Of a stretch of 6,376 nt of DNA, positions 1-6,376 are shown piece by piece; position 1 is the stretch's first letter, and the number at the start of each line of letters is the position of its first letter. A program made the translations under genes and the position numbers. A model generated the notes under the pieces. That model made no database searches. It was given only the letters and a program-made list of their open reading frames with translations, and had not been told where the DNA came from. This DNA comes from Desulfatitalea sp. (GTDB lineage: Bacteria; Desulfobacterota; Desulfobacteria; Desulfobacterales; Desulfosarcinaceae). The stretch lies in assembly GCA_013041835.1 (NCBI GenBank), contig JABDRH010000424.1, forward strand, positions 1-6,376. The letters run 5' to 3'.

Positions 1-570
1 GGAGACAGCCTGTGGAACCTGTCCTGCCGCTACCTGGGCAGCGGCGCCCGCTGGCGCGGGATATTCGACGGGCACAACGATCACGTGGCGCAATTCGGCC
101 CCCAGCCGCAACAGTGCCTGTTCGCCATCAAGGACCCGAACCTGATCTACGTGGGCCAGTTGCTGATGATCCCCTCACCCCCCAAGCACATGCCCCCGGG
201 TACCGACGCCAAGGCCGAAGCCAGCCAACTCGCCGTGCCCCTGAACCTGAAAGTCACCTACACCATCGGCCGCGACACCCCGCCGGTCCACTACGAGAGC
301 TATCATCTCGACTTTACCATCAAAACCGAATTGACCGGTGAAATCGGCATCGAGCACGTCACCTTAGGACACGACCGCTACATACACAATCTCGAACTGG
401 CCCTGAGCAAGGATCCCGCGCAAATCAAGCAAAAGCTCAACGCCATCTACGACCCGGCGGTCAGGGCCCTGAGCGCCAAGCCGGAGATGGTGTACGAATC
501 CGGCCACGTCAAAATCAAGGCCCCCCATCGCGGCCAATGCCGATTTTGGGCAGTACACCATCAGAGTTGA
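1..570 (+). CDS. LysM-domain protein, 5'-partial, frame broken near its 3' end
   Basis: The frame is open from base 1, so the true start lies upstream. Residues 1-58 are a LysM domain: it opens with GDSLW, continues with RYLG and a RWRGIF helix, and closes with DPNLIYVGQLLMIP. This is the LysM form often seen as GDTLW...RYLG...NPDLIYPGQxLxIP. LysM modules bind peptidoglycan-like glycans, or act as small docking domains in cell-envelope and phage-tail-like proteins. Residues 59-80 are a Pro/Ala-rich linker. From about 80 a domain rich in alternating hydrophobic/polar strands begins, which I do not recognise. Frame 1 ends at the stop at 568-570 after an out-of-character tail (HRGQCRFWAVHHQS). 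The strand-rich sequence continues in the next frame to 820, so the 189 visible residues are probably a frameshifted version of a protein with at least 272 residues here. An internal GTG at 85 lies within the LysM domain and is not the start. The LysM call is firm; the role is unknown. Confidence 0.8.
   Translation, partial: GDSLWNLSCRYLGSGARWRGIFDGHNDHVAQFGPQPQQCLFAIKDPNLIYVGQLLMIPSPPKHMPPGTDAKAEASQLAVPLNLKVTYTIGRDTPPVHYESYHLDFTIKTELTGEIGIEHVTLGHDRYIHNLELALSKDPAQIKQKLNAIYDPAVRALSAKPEMVYESGHVKIKAPHRGQCRFWAVHHQS
521..526 (+). other. Homopolymer of six C at the frameshift
   Basis: Frame 1 is protein-like up to Lys173-Ala174-Pro175 (517-525) and frame 2 is protein-like from 527 on. The switch falls exactly on a C6 run. 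Five C would restore one continuous frame to 820. Homopolymers are common sites of both sequencing errors and real slippage mutations. I see no upstream slippery heptamer plus stem that would argue for programmed frameshifting. Confidence 0.6.
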
Positions 571-820
571 TGCCGATACGCCATTTACGAGGTCCGGCAC
601 GCTATCACCGCCCGAGATTAACGGAGAATTGGAACTGGGCCGGCGTAAGTACAAATACAGCGCCAAGGTCGAGTTCAAAGTCGAGGTGACCTGGCATCCA
701 AGGTCCTACTCCAGGCGACCGGAGCCGGTTGCCGAGACGGTAAGGGAGGTGTCGTCACAAGCGGTAAAAGATGAAGCTAAAGATTCAAGTCCACCCAGCC
801 CGCCCGCACATAGAAATTAG
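527..820 (+). pseudogene. Frame-shifted C-terminal continuation of the LysM-domain protein
   Basis: Read in frame 2 from 527, this stretch gives IAANADFGQYTIRVDADTPF and then strand-like segments such as INGELELG and KVEFKVEVTW. These match the character of the upstream domain. Deleting one C from the 521-526 run joins the two parts as ...KIKAP-IAANADFGQYT... without a break. The last 35 or so residues are charged and Pro/Ser-rich and look disordered, ending at the TAG at 818-820. The only internal start giving an ORF is a TTG at 629 without a convincing ribosome binding site, so I do not treat it as a separate gene. Either the gene is truly broken, which leaves two fragments, or the extra C is a sequencing or assembly error and this is one intact gene. 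I cannot tell which from one sequence. Confidence 0.65.
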
Positions 821-835
821 AAACGAGGCGATCTT

Positions 836-937
836 ATGAAAAAACATCGAATTTGCCTTTTGATTGTCTTTATGCTGGTCTCACATGGATGGGGTATTCG
901 AACTATGCTTGGCGGAACACCACCTCATCCCCGCTGA
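836..937 (+). pseudogene. Truncated secreted-protein gene: signal-peptide stump
   Basis: An ATG at 836 follows GAGG (825-828) with seven bases between, a good ribosome binding site. The gene starts 16 bp after the LysM gene's stop, as in an operon. The first residues, MKKHRICLLIVFMLVSHGWG, have the basic end and hydrophobic core of a Sec signal peptide or single membrane anchor. There is no clear lipobox or AxA cleavage site. From about residue 21 the frame enters the 3' end of clpB on the opposite strand and stops at 935-937 after 33 codons, overlapping clpB by 35 bp. The simplest reading is the 5' end of an exported-protein gene whose body was lost at a recombination point near 895-905. The other possibility is a genuine 33-residue membrane peptide, which I think less likely. 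Confidence 0.5.
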
Positions 938-3485
938 CGCTCACCCGCAGGTCTGTGCCGTCGCGCACCTGCCCCTTGAGGATAGCCATGGAGAGGGGAT
1001 TTTCGATGTTTTGCTGGATGGCCCGCTTCAGCGGCCGGGCGCCGTAAATGGGGTCATAGCCGTGATCGGCGATGAGCTGCTTGGCGGCATCATCGATGTG
1101 CAGGGCGATCTTGCGACCGGCCAGGCGTTCAGCCAGGCGCTGGATTTGGATGTCGACGATGGCGCGAATCTGCTCGCTGGTCAGGTTGAAGAAGATGATG
1201 GTCTCGTCGATGCGGTTGAGAAATTCGGGTTTGAACTGGGACCGCAGGGCCGTGGTGACGCGTTGTTCCATTTCGGTTCGGCGGTCGGCGCCCAGCTCCT
1301 GGATGAACTGGCTGCCCACGTTGGATGTCATGATGATCAGGGTGTTTTTAAAGTCCACGGTTTTGCCGTGGCCGTCGGTCATGCGACCGTCGTCCAGGAT
1401 CTGCAGCAAGACGTTGAACACTTCCGGGTGGGCTTTTTCGATTTCGTCGAAGAGCACCACCGAATAGGGACGGCGGCGCACGGCTTCGGTGAGGTAGCCG
1501 CCTTCTTCATAGCCCACGTAGCCGGGAGGCGCGCCGATGAGGCGCGCCACAGCGTGTTTTTCCATGCATTCGGACATGTCCACCCGCACGACGGCCTGTT
1601 CGTCGTCGAATAAAAATTCGGCCAGGGCTTTCGCCAGTTCGGTTTTGCCCACGCCGGTGGGGCCCATGAAGATAAACGAGCCGATGGGCCGATTGGGGTC
1701 CTGCAGGCCCGAGCGTGCGCGGCGCACGGCGTTGGAGACGGCTTCGATGGCCTGGTGCTGGCCGATCACCCTATGGCCGAGGCGTTCTTCCATGTGCACC
1801 AGCTTGTCCCTTTCGCTTTCCATCATGCGGCTGACGGGGATGCCGGTCCAGCGGGAAACCACTTCTGCTATATCTTCGTCATCCACTTCTTCCTTGAGCA
1901 TTTTACGTTCGGTTTGCAGGGTCAACAGATCTTGGCGAGCCTGGTCCATTTGTTTGTTCAGCTCGATGGCCCGGCCGTAGCGCAGTTCCGCGACCCTGGC
2001 CAGGTCGCCTTCGCGTTCGGCCTTTTGCTGTTCGATGCCGCTTTGCTCCTGTGCTTCCTTGATTTTACGGATGGCCTGGATCAACTTTTTCTCCTGCTCC
2101 CAGTGCGCCTTCATGTGCGTCAGCTCGGCGCGCAAGCTTTCAAGATCGTTTTCCAGCCTGGCCAGGCGTTCTTTGCTGGCGGCATCGGTCTCTTTCTTGA
2201 GGGCCTGTCGCTCGATTTCGGCTTGGGTGATGCGCCGCTGCACTTCGTCGATCTCCACGGGCATGGAGTCGATTTCAATGCGCAGCTTGGAGGCGCATTC
2301 GTCTATGAGATCGATGGCTTTGTCCGGCAGGAAGCGATCGGCGATGTAGCGGTCCGACAAGGTGGCGGCGGCCACGATGGCCGAATCCTGGATGCGCACG
2401 CCGTGGTGCACTTCGTACTTTTCCTTGAGCCCGCGGAGAATGGAGATGGTGTCTTGCACCGTGGGTTCTGCGGTGAGCACCGGCTGGAAACGGCGCTCCA
2501 GGGCGGCGTCTTTTTCGATGTGCTTGCGGTATTCGTTGATGGTGGTGGCGCCCACGCAGCGCAGGGTGCCCCGGGCCAGGGCCGGCTTGAGCATGTTGGA
2601 GGCGTCCATGGCCCCTTCGGCTGCGCCGGCGCCCACCAGGGTGTGTAGTTCGTCGATGAAAAGAATCACTTCGCCTTCGGCTTTTTCCACCTCCTTGAGC
2701 ACGGCCTTGAGCCGGTCTTCGAATTCACCCCGGTACTTGGCCCCGGCGATCAAGGCGCCCATGTCCAGGGCCACCAGGCGGCGGTTCTTCAGGGTTTCAG
2801 AGACGTCGCCGGCCACGATGCGCTGGGCCAGGCCTTCGACGATGGCGGTTTTACCGACACCCGGCTCGCCGATGAGCACCGGATTGTTCTTGGTCCGGCG
2901 TGACAGGACCTGAACGATGCGCCGGATCTCGTCGTCTCTTCCAATGACCGGGTCGAGTTTGCCCAGCCGGGCCAGCCCGGTCAGATCGCGGCTGAACTTG
3001 TCCAGGGCCTGGTACTTTTCTTCGGGGTTGGGATCGGTGATGCGTTGGGAACCGCGGATATCCATCAGCACCCGCAGCACGGGGTCCCGTTCAACGCCGT
3101 TGCGCTGGAGGATTTTACCGGCCTCGCCGCCCGGGTCATCCACCGCGGCCAGCAGGATGTGTTCGGTGCTGACATATTCATCCTTCATCTTGTCGGCTTC
3201 GGCAAAGGCACGTTCCAGCAAGGCCTTGGTCCGCGCCGAAAAGTACACATCAGCGGCGCCGGTCACCTGGGGCAGACGGTTCATGGCTGCGTCCGTGTCC
3301 CGAAATACCGCATCGGCCGATACGCCCAATTTTTGCATGATGGCTCGTGCAACCCCCTCTTTTTCGGCCAGCATGCCCGCCAATAAATGTTCGGGTTCGA
3401 TCTGCTGATGCTTGCGCCCGGCGGCCAGTTGCTGCGCGCTTTGAATCAGCTCCTGGGATTTGATGGTGAATCGGTCGAAACGCAT
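903..3485 (-). CDS. clpB: ClpB disaggregase (AAA+ ATPase, Hsp100)
   Basis: This 860-aa protein matches the usual length of ClpB (857 in E. coli). ClpB works in the cytoplasm as a hexamer with DnaK/DnaJ/GrpE, threading aggregated proteins through its pore at the cost of ATP. All expected parts are visible. The Clp N-terminal repeats span about 1-145. NBD1 has Walker A GEPGVGKT (206-213), Walker B ILFIDE (274-279), pore loop KYRG (250-253) and an arginine pair at 331-332. The coiled-coil middle domain lies at about 410-530. NBD2 has Walker A GPTGVGKT (608-615), Walker B VVLFDE (676-681), pore loop GYVG (655-658), arginine finger region NR (757-758) and sensor-2 GAR (815-817). The middle domain separates it from ClpA, and the N-terminal MRFDRFT and overall fit argue against T6SS ClpV. 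The start is the ATG at 3485-3483 behind AGGAGG. No defects are seen. It is convergent with the LysM gene and divergent from the FHA gene. Confidence 0.97.
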   Translation of the reverse strand: MRFDRFTIKSQELIQSAQQLAAGRKHQQIEPEHLLAGMLAEKEGVARAIMQKLGVSADAVFRDTDAAMNRLPQVTGAADVYFSARTKALLERAFAEADKMKDEYVSTEHILLAAVDDPGGEAGKILQRNGVERDPVLRVLMDIRGSQRITDPNPEEKYQALDKFSRDLTGLARLGKLDPVIGRDDEIRRIVQVLSRRTKNNPVLIGEPGVGKTAIVEGLAQRIVAGDVSETLKNRRLVALDMGALIAGAKYRGEFEDRLKAVLKEVEKAEGEVILFIDELHTLVGAGAAEGAMDASNMLKPALARGTLRCVGATTINEYRKHIEKDAALERRFQPVLTAEPTVQDTISILRGLKEKYEVHHGVRIQDSAIVAAATLSDRYIADRFLPDKAIDLIDECASKLRIEIDSMPVEIDEVQRRITQAEIERQALKKETDAASKERLARLENDLESLRAELTHMKAHWEQEKKLIQAIRKIKEAQEQSGIEQQKAEREGDLARVAELRYGRAIELNKQMDQARQDLLTLQTERKMLKEEVDDEDIAEVVSRWTGIPVSRMMESERDKLVHMEERLGHRVIGQHQAIEAVSNAVRRARSGLQDPNRPIGSFIFMGPTGVGKTELAKALAEFLFDDEQAVVRVDMSECMEKHAVARLIGAPPGYVGYEEGGYLTEAVRRRPYSVVLFDEIEKAHPEVFNVLLQILDDGRMTDGHGKTVDFKNTLIIMTSNVGSQFIQELGADRRTEMEQRVTTALRSQFKPEFLNRIDETIIFFNLTSEQIRAIVDIQIQRLAERLAGRKIALHIDDAAKQLIADHGYDPIYGARPLKRAIQQNIENPLSMAILKGQVRDGTDLRVSVSGDEVVFRQA

Positions 3486-3489
3486 AATG

Positions 3490-3495
3490 CCTCCT
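3490..3495 (-). promoter_or_regulatory. Ribosome binding site of clpB
   Basis: On the minus strand this reads AGGAGG, a perfect Shine-Dalgarno core, four bases before the ATG at 3485-3483. It supports that start codon and suggests strong translation. Confidence 0.8.
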
Positions 3496-3530
3496 GTTTT
3501 ACATGGTCTGGAAATTGCATTAAGACTGCC

Positions 3531-3560
3531 AGATGGTAATCACGGACCAAATGATGTCAA
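3531..3560 (-). promoter_or_regulatory. Candidate clpB promoter, possibly heat-shock (sigma-32-like)
   Basis: On the minus strand TTGACAT (3560-3554) is followed after 15 bases by TACCATCT (3538-3531). This loosely fits the sigma-32 pattern of a CTTGAAA-like -35 and a CCCCATNT -10 box, with spacing in the accepted range. It would give a leader of about 40 bases before the clpB start. As a housekeeping promoter the -35 is excellent but I find no good -10. I see no CIRCE inverted repeat (TTAGCACTC-N9-GAGTGCTAA) for HrcA control. This is a pattern match by eye only. Confidence 0.35.
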
Positions 3561-3685
3561 TTCCACTTCTCATCTTTGGCCGTATAAAACAGCAAGATGC
3601 GGGCAGGTCCCTTTAAGGGGGGAAAAATCGATTTGAATGGCGATTGCATTTTTTGTCACCCGGCCCCGATTCTTGCGGCGGCAAA

Positions 3686-3714
3686 TTGACACTGCCGTTG
3701 GGTGTTTTTTTTAC
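3686..3714 (+). promoter_or_regulatory. Candidate promoter for the FHA-kinase genes
   Basis: A perfect TTGACA (3686-3691) is followed after 17 bases by TTTTAC (3709-3714), which matches only half of the TATAAT consensus, within a T-rich stretch. A transcript would start near 3721, leaving a leader of about 50 bases that contains the 3734-3745 palindrome. A CGGCA/TGCCG inverted repeat (3679-3683 and 3693-3697) brackets the -35 box. Confidence 0.4.
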
Positions 3715-3733
3715 AGAGAAGGGCTGTTCAGGG

Positions 3734-3745
3734 CTGCCGCGGCAG
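3734..3745. repeat. Perfect 12-bp palindrome CTGCCGCGGCAG in the FHA gene leader
   Basis: CTGCCGCGGCAG is its own reverse complement and lies 25 bases before the FHA start codon, just downstream of the candidate promoter. The same CTGCCG half-site occurs at 3692-3697. The position suits a repressor operator, or a small hairpin in the mRNA leader when paired with the flanking CAG (3729-3731) and CTG (3747-3749). The function is inferred only. Confidence 0.4.
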
Positions 3746-3756
3746 TCTGGAGAAGG

Positions 3757-3763
3757 AAAGGAA
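3757..3763 (+). promoter_or_regulatory. Ribosome binding site of the FHA gene
   Basis: AAAGGAA in a purine-rich tract lies about eight bases before the ATG at 3771. It decides the start: an upstream in-frame GTG at 3702 would sit inside the promoter candidate and add 23 residues that are not part of the FHA fold. Confidence 0.6.
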
Positions 3764-3770
3764 GAAGGCC

Positions 3771-4496
3771 ATGCCAAAATTGATCCTTTTATTCAAGGAC
3801 AAGGTATTAACCACTTACCCGATAACCGAAGGCGGCGCTCTGACCGTTGGGCGGCATCCGGAAAACGACATCATCATCGATAATCTTGCCGTTTCCAGTC
3901 GTCACGCACGCATTGAGCACATCAACGGTAAATTCGAGTTGACTGACCTGGATAGCAAAAACGGGACCTTGCTCAACGGCAAATCCGTTCATCAGTGTGC
4001 GTTGAACGACCGCGACGTCATCGGCATCGGTAAGCACATGCTCAAAGCCGACTGGAAAGATCGCCTGTTGATGGGGCCTGAGGACGAAGGGCGGTCTTGC
4101 GCTGCGGAGCCGGCCGATTTTTCCAGCACCATGATGCTCGAAAGCGCCAATTTGTGCTTGGAACCGACCGGCAAGGCGCGTCCTTGCGCCGATTGCATAG
4201 CCTTTCTCGCCGGCGGAAAAGGTGAACTGCTGCTCTCCAGAAAGGATGTGGCCATCGGAAAGAATCGTGATGCCGACATCGTGGTGGGGGGTATGTGGGC
4301 CTTTTTGATGGGCGCGCCGGCGGCGGTGATCACCAAACAGGCGGGTGATTATTTCCTGCGCCATACGGGTGGGTGGATCAAGCCCAAACGCAACGGCGCC
4401 GGTGTCAAAGGCACCGTCAAGCTTAGCCATGAAGATGTGGTGTCGCTGGGACCGGTGAAGTTTGAAGTTCAGTTGTGCGAGCGTGCTGCCGGTTGA
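3771..4496 (+). CDS. FHA-domain signalling protein with a degenerate second FHA-like half
   Basis: This 241-aa cytoplasmic protein has no signal peptide or membrane segment. Residues 1-95 are a canonical forkhead-associated domain, which binds phosphothreonine peptides. It has strand LILLFKDK, GR at 27-28, S-S-R-H at 42-45 and the SKNGTLLNG loop at 62-70, so all the phosphopeptide-binding positions are present. Residues 96-140 form a linker with SSTMML (118-123), where Thr120 followed by Leu at +3 resembles an FHA recognition site. Residues about 143-236 look like a second FHA fold: IGKNRDADIVV (162-172) lines up with VGRHPENDIII (26-36), but GR has become GK and the SxxH motif is gone, so it probably no longer binds phosphothreonine. 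The gene is followed 41 bp later by a membrane protein kinase in the same direction, so the two are probably cotranscribed. The protein is likely a reader or substrate of that kinase. The FHA call is firm; the pathway is not known. Confidence 0.9.
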   Translation: MPKLILLFKDKVLTTYPITEGGALTVGRHPENDIIIDNLAVSSRHARIEHINGKFELTDLDSKNGTLLNGKSVHQCALNDRDVIGIGKHMLKADWKDRLLMGPEDEGRSCAAEPADFSSTMMLESANLCLEPTGKARPCADCIAFLAGGKGELLLSRKDVAIGKNRDADIVVGGMWAFLMGAPAAVITKQAGDYFLRHTGGWIKPKRNGAGVKGTVKLSHEDVVSLGPVKFEVQLCERAAG

Positions 4497-4537
4497 ATGT
4501 TGACTTGCGGTGATGACCACCAGGGGTTGGGAAGCTG

Positions 4538-6376
4538 ATGCGGTTCGCCATTAAACATCTGCTCAGAGCCGCGATTATTGCCCTAGTGGTGGTGGCCCCG
4601 TTGATTGGCTATATCTCGGTGGGTTACCTTTCGCCAACCGGTGTTGTTGTAACCGCGGCCGAGTCTATTAAGCCCCCCGAAGCACCGCAGCATCATGTTT
4701 CGATTTGGTCCCATATCAAAAACGGGGTTCGCCGCGTGCTGGATAGCGTCGGTGTGGATGCGGAGGCAATCAAGCTATACGCCAAATGGGTGGTGGGCGC
4801 CCCGATTCTGGTGATGGGCGTTTTGATCGCCTTGCTGCTGCGGCCGACCCGGAAACCCCGCGACAAGGCCCCAGGCGACGGGCCGACCCAACACTCTATC
4901 GACAAGGCCTCAGACGACGCGCCGGTCCGCATTGAATCGAAACCCGCTAAACCAAATGTGGCCAAACCACGCGCCTCAATTCAGTCCCACCCCAAACCCA
5001 GCGTCAAGCTTTCAAGCAAACAGCAGGTGCTGCGGTTCTTTCTGAATTTGTATAAAAACAAACAGGGTGCTGATCCGGAAGCGCCCGTTCAACTGGTACG
5101 TACCGAAACGCGGCCGGTTTGCCCCGACGAAACCTACGAGATGCGACTGATGCATAAGGAGGAGTGGGTCACTCGGCGCATGTCCATCGGGTTGCTCGGT
5201 CAAGGCGGTGGCAGCCGCAGCCAATGCTACTATGTGATTTATGATTCCCACATGGTCATCAAGATTCCTTCGGTGCCGATGACCAAGTTTACCGAATACC
5301 GAAGGCAAATCGCTGCTGAAGGCCGTATTCTATCGCGTCTTTCGCCCCGGGAGTGCATCGTTCCGCGGGTTTCAGTGATTCTGACGGCATTTCTGACCTT
5401 TCCGGGCAACCAGCAGCTTTCCGAAGAAGCCCTGGAGGCTAGGTACATGCGTCACCTGGAAAACAATCCTGATTTTCAGGAGCATTTGAAGATCGGCGAT
5501 TCTTTTGCCTTCTTTATGGATCTGGCCAAGCACTTGTTTCTCAGTACAACGCTGGAAGAGATCCACAGCGACAAGGGGCGTCTGCTCGATGAGGCGCGCC
5601 AGCACCCCGATCTGCTATGGGATCAACACGCCTTTGTATGCCGATATGGTGAAGAGGCCGGCGGGGTTTGCCAGTCCCTGCAGGAGGCATACTTTCGTTG
5701 TGAAGCCGAACTGCGTCGGCTGGCCGAAACAGCGGGAATGGAAAATTCCATTTCCACATACCACCTGAAGCAGTGGTTTCTGACCCATATTGTTGGAGAG
5801 AAACTGCGCCGGGAAGAGTTCGACCTGCCGGTTAATGTCATTGAAAAGGTCAACGCCGCGCTGGCCGAAGTGGTCAAGGACAACTCGCACGCGGCCAAAC
5901 GCTACCGCCGGCAATTGCACGACTACGTCCGCGACACCCGGTTCTCACAGCACCGGCGCCAATTCGAAGGGCTGGCCAGCAACATGTTGGACCTGCTGGC
6001 CTGGATCAGGCAAAAAGGTTTGGCCATGCGCGACCTGAAACCCGAAAACCTTTTTGTGGCGGGTAACCCGGAGGAATACCCCGTATTTCTCAACACACCG
6101 GAAAAGTTCTCCATCGGACTCATCGATGTGGAGACCGCTGTTCCCATTGATGCGGAAGATCCCATCCTGATCCCTCAGCCCCAATTGGCGGGCACCCCGT
6201 TGTATGCGACGCCGGCCCACTTGATGTCCAATGCCATCCTGATGGAGGTGTACGAGGATCTGGCCGCTATTTTGCATTTGCAGGACTGGTTCGCCACCAT
6301 CGGCATCATTTACAAAATCATCAGCGGAGAGAATCTGTTCGGCACCACGGCGCATGTTTTTCCCGATATCTTAAGC
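4538..6376 (+). CDS. Membrane-anchored Ser/Thr protein kinase, divergent, 3'-partial
   Basis: The frame is open for 613 codons and leaves the window. The ATG at 4538 follows AGGGG/GGGAAG, and an in-frame stop at 4514 excludes much earlier starts. TM helices lie at about 8-31 and 85-101 with a roughly 50-residue loop between, probably periplasmic. A Lys/Pro-rich linker runs from about 102 to 165. The kinase N-lobe has GLLGQGGGS (218-226), VIKI with Lys242 and alpha-C Glu261 (AAEGRIL). The catalytic loop is MRDLKPEN (497-504), with Asp499, Lys501 and Asn504. The metal-binding Asp530 is in DVE, not DFG. GTPLYATPA (552-560) marks the activation segment, with Ala where APE has Glu. Asp583 fits alpha-F (DWFATIGIIYKIISGE). 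All catalytic residues remain, so activity is likely. From Glu261 to Asp499 is 238 residues against about 75 in typical kinases, so about 160 residues are inserted, mostly helical and charged. The kinase could phosphorylate targets bound by the adjacent FHA protein. Confidence 0.85.
   Translation, partial: MRFAIKHLLRAAIIALVVVAPLIGYISVGYLSPTGVVVTAAESIKPPEAPQHHVSIWSHIKNGVRRVLDSVGVDAEAIKLYAKWVVGAPILVMGVLIALLLRPTRKPRDKAPGDGPTQHSIDKASDDAPVRIESKPAKPNVAKPRASIQSHPKPSVKLSSKQQVLRFFLNLYKNKQGADPEAPVQLVRTETRPVCPDETYEMRLMHKEEWVTRRMSIGLLGQGGGSRSQCYYVIYDSHMVIKIPSVPMTKFTEYRRQIAAEGRILSRLSPRECIVPRVSVILTAFLTFPGNQQLSEEALEARYMRHLENNPDFQEHLKIGDSFAFFMDLAKHLFLSTTLEEIHSDKGRLLDEARQHPDLLWDQHAFVCRYGEEAGGVCQSLQEAYFRCEAELRRLAETAGMENSISTYHLKQWFLTHIVGEKLRREEFDLPVNVIEKVNAALAEVVKDNSHAAKRYRRQLHDYVRDTRFSQHRRQFEGLASNMLDLLAWIRQKGLAMRDLKPENLFVAGNPEEYPVFLNTPEKFSIGLIDVETAVPIDAEDPILIPQPQLAGTPLYATPAHLMSNAILMEVYEDLAAILHLQDWFATIGIIYKIISGENLFGTTAHVFPDILS

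Larger units (their letters stand above)
3486..3770. promoter_or_regulatory. Divergent intergenic control region between clpB and the FHA gene
   Basis: These 285 bases carry no convincing gene. They are locally more AT-rich than the flanking genes, with T runs at 3650-3655 and 3705-3712. They must hold the start signals for two divergent units. I see a candidate clpB promoter on the minus strand, a TTGACA promoter candidate on the plus strand, a small CCCTT-T-AAGGG inverted repeat around 3609-3619, and several CTGCCG/CGGCA elements between 3679 and 3745. Confidence 0.7.

Noticed and set aside
821..902. Rho-independent terminator between the convergent genes
   Set aside because: I looked for a GC-rich stem followed by T on either strand and found none.
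864..2648. Long plus-strand ORFs (864-1613, 1755-2648 and others) opposite clpB
   Set aside because: They are antisense to a complete, motif-perfect clpB, have low-complexity GC-driven composition and no recognisable domains.
903..3485. ClpV of a type VI secretion system, or ClpA/ClpC
   Set aside because: The N-terminus, the full coiled-coil middle domain and the 860-aa length fit ClpB; no T6SS structural gene is visible in the window.
3702..3770. Upstream GTG start for the FHA protein
   Set aside because: It lies within the promoter candidate, has no ribosome binding site, and adds residues outside the FHA fold; the ATG at 3771 has a good purine-rich site.
3807..4520. Minus-strand ORF of 237 codons opposite the FHA gene
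   Set aside because: The plus strand encodes a canonical FHA domain with a ribosome binding site; the antisense frame shows no domain.
4693..6355. Several minus-strand ORFs and plus-strand ORFs at 5505-5768 and 5790-6038
   Set aside because: All lie inside the uninterrupted kinase frame starting at 4538, which carries conserved kinase motifs in the right order.
1..6376. tRNA, rRNA, CRISPR array, insertion sequence or CIRCE element
   Set aside because: No clover-leaf, repeat-spacer pattern, transposase motif, terminal inverted repeats or CIRCE sequence was seen by eye.

Overview
The window is a moderately GC-rich bacterial fragment. It is densely coded, with Shine-Dalgarno sites, bacterial start codons and one full-length ClpB. 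The ClpB sequence and the eukaryotic-like FHA/kinase signalling genes suggest a Gram-negative proteobacterium in the broad sense. A Desulfobacterota (former deltaproteobacterial) host is my best guess, but this is inference only.

Left part (1-937, + strand). A LysM-domain protein gene enters from outside the window. Its frame breaks in a run of six C at 521-526: frame 1 stops at 570, while a convincing continuation runs in the next frame to 820. Sixteen bases later a new ORF (836-937) starts with a good ribosome binding site and a signal-peptide-like N-terminus. After about 20 residues it runs into the 3' end of the convergent clpB gene and stops. It looks like the stump of a secreted-protein gene cut by a rearrangement. 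I see no terminator in this convergent junction.

Centre (903-3485, - strand). Complete clpB, 860 codons, with both AAA+ modules and the coiled-coil middle domain intact. Upstream (3486-3770) is a 285-bp divergent promoter region. It holds a plausible heat-shock-like promoter for clpB, a TTGACA-type promoter for the rightward genes, and several CTGCCG/CGGCAG half-sites including one perfect 12-bp palindrome.

Right part (3771-6376, + strand). Two genes lie in the same direction 41 bp apart. The first encodes a 241-aa cytoplasmic protein with a canonical N-terminal FHA domain and a degenerate FHA-like second half. The second is an open frame of 613 codons from 4538 to the window edge. It encodes a two-TM-helix protein whose C-terminal part is a divergent Ser/Thr protein kinase: glycine loop, VIKI lysine, alpha-C Glu, MRDLKPEN catalytic loop, DVE in place of DFG, a GTPLY activation segment and the alpha-F Asp. 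About 160 extra residues sit between the alpha-C helix and the catalytic loop. The likely logic is a membrane kinase that phosphorylates proteins read by the FHA protein. This FHA-kinase pair, with its unusual kinase, is the most interesting content of the window.
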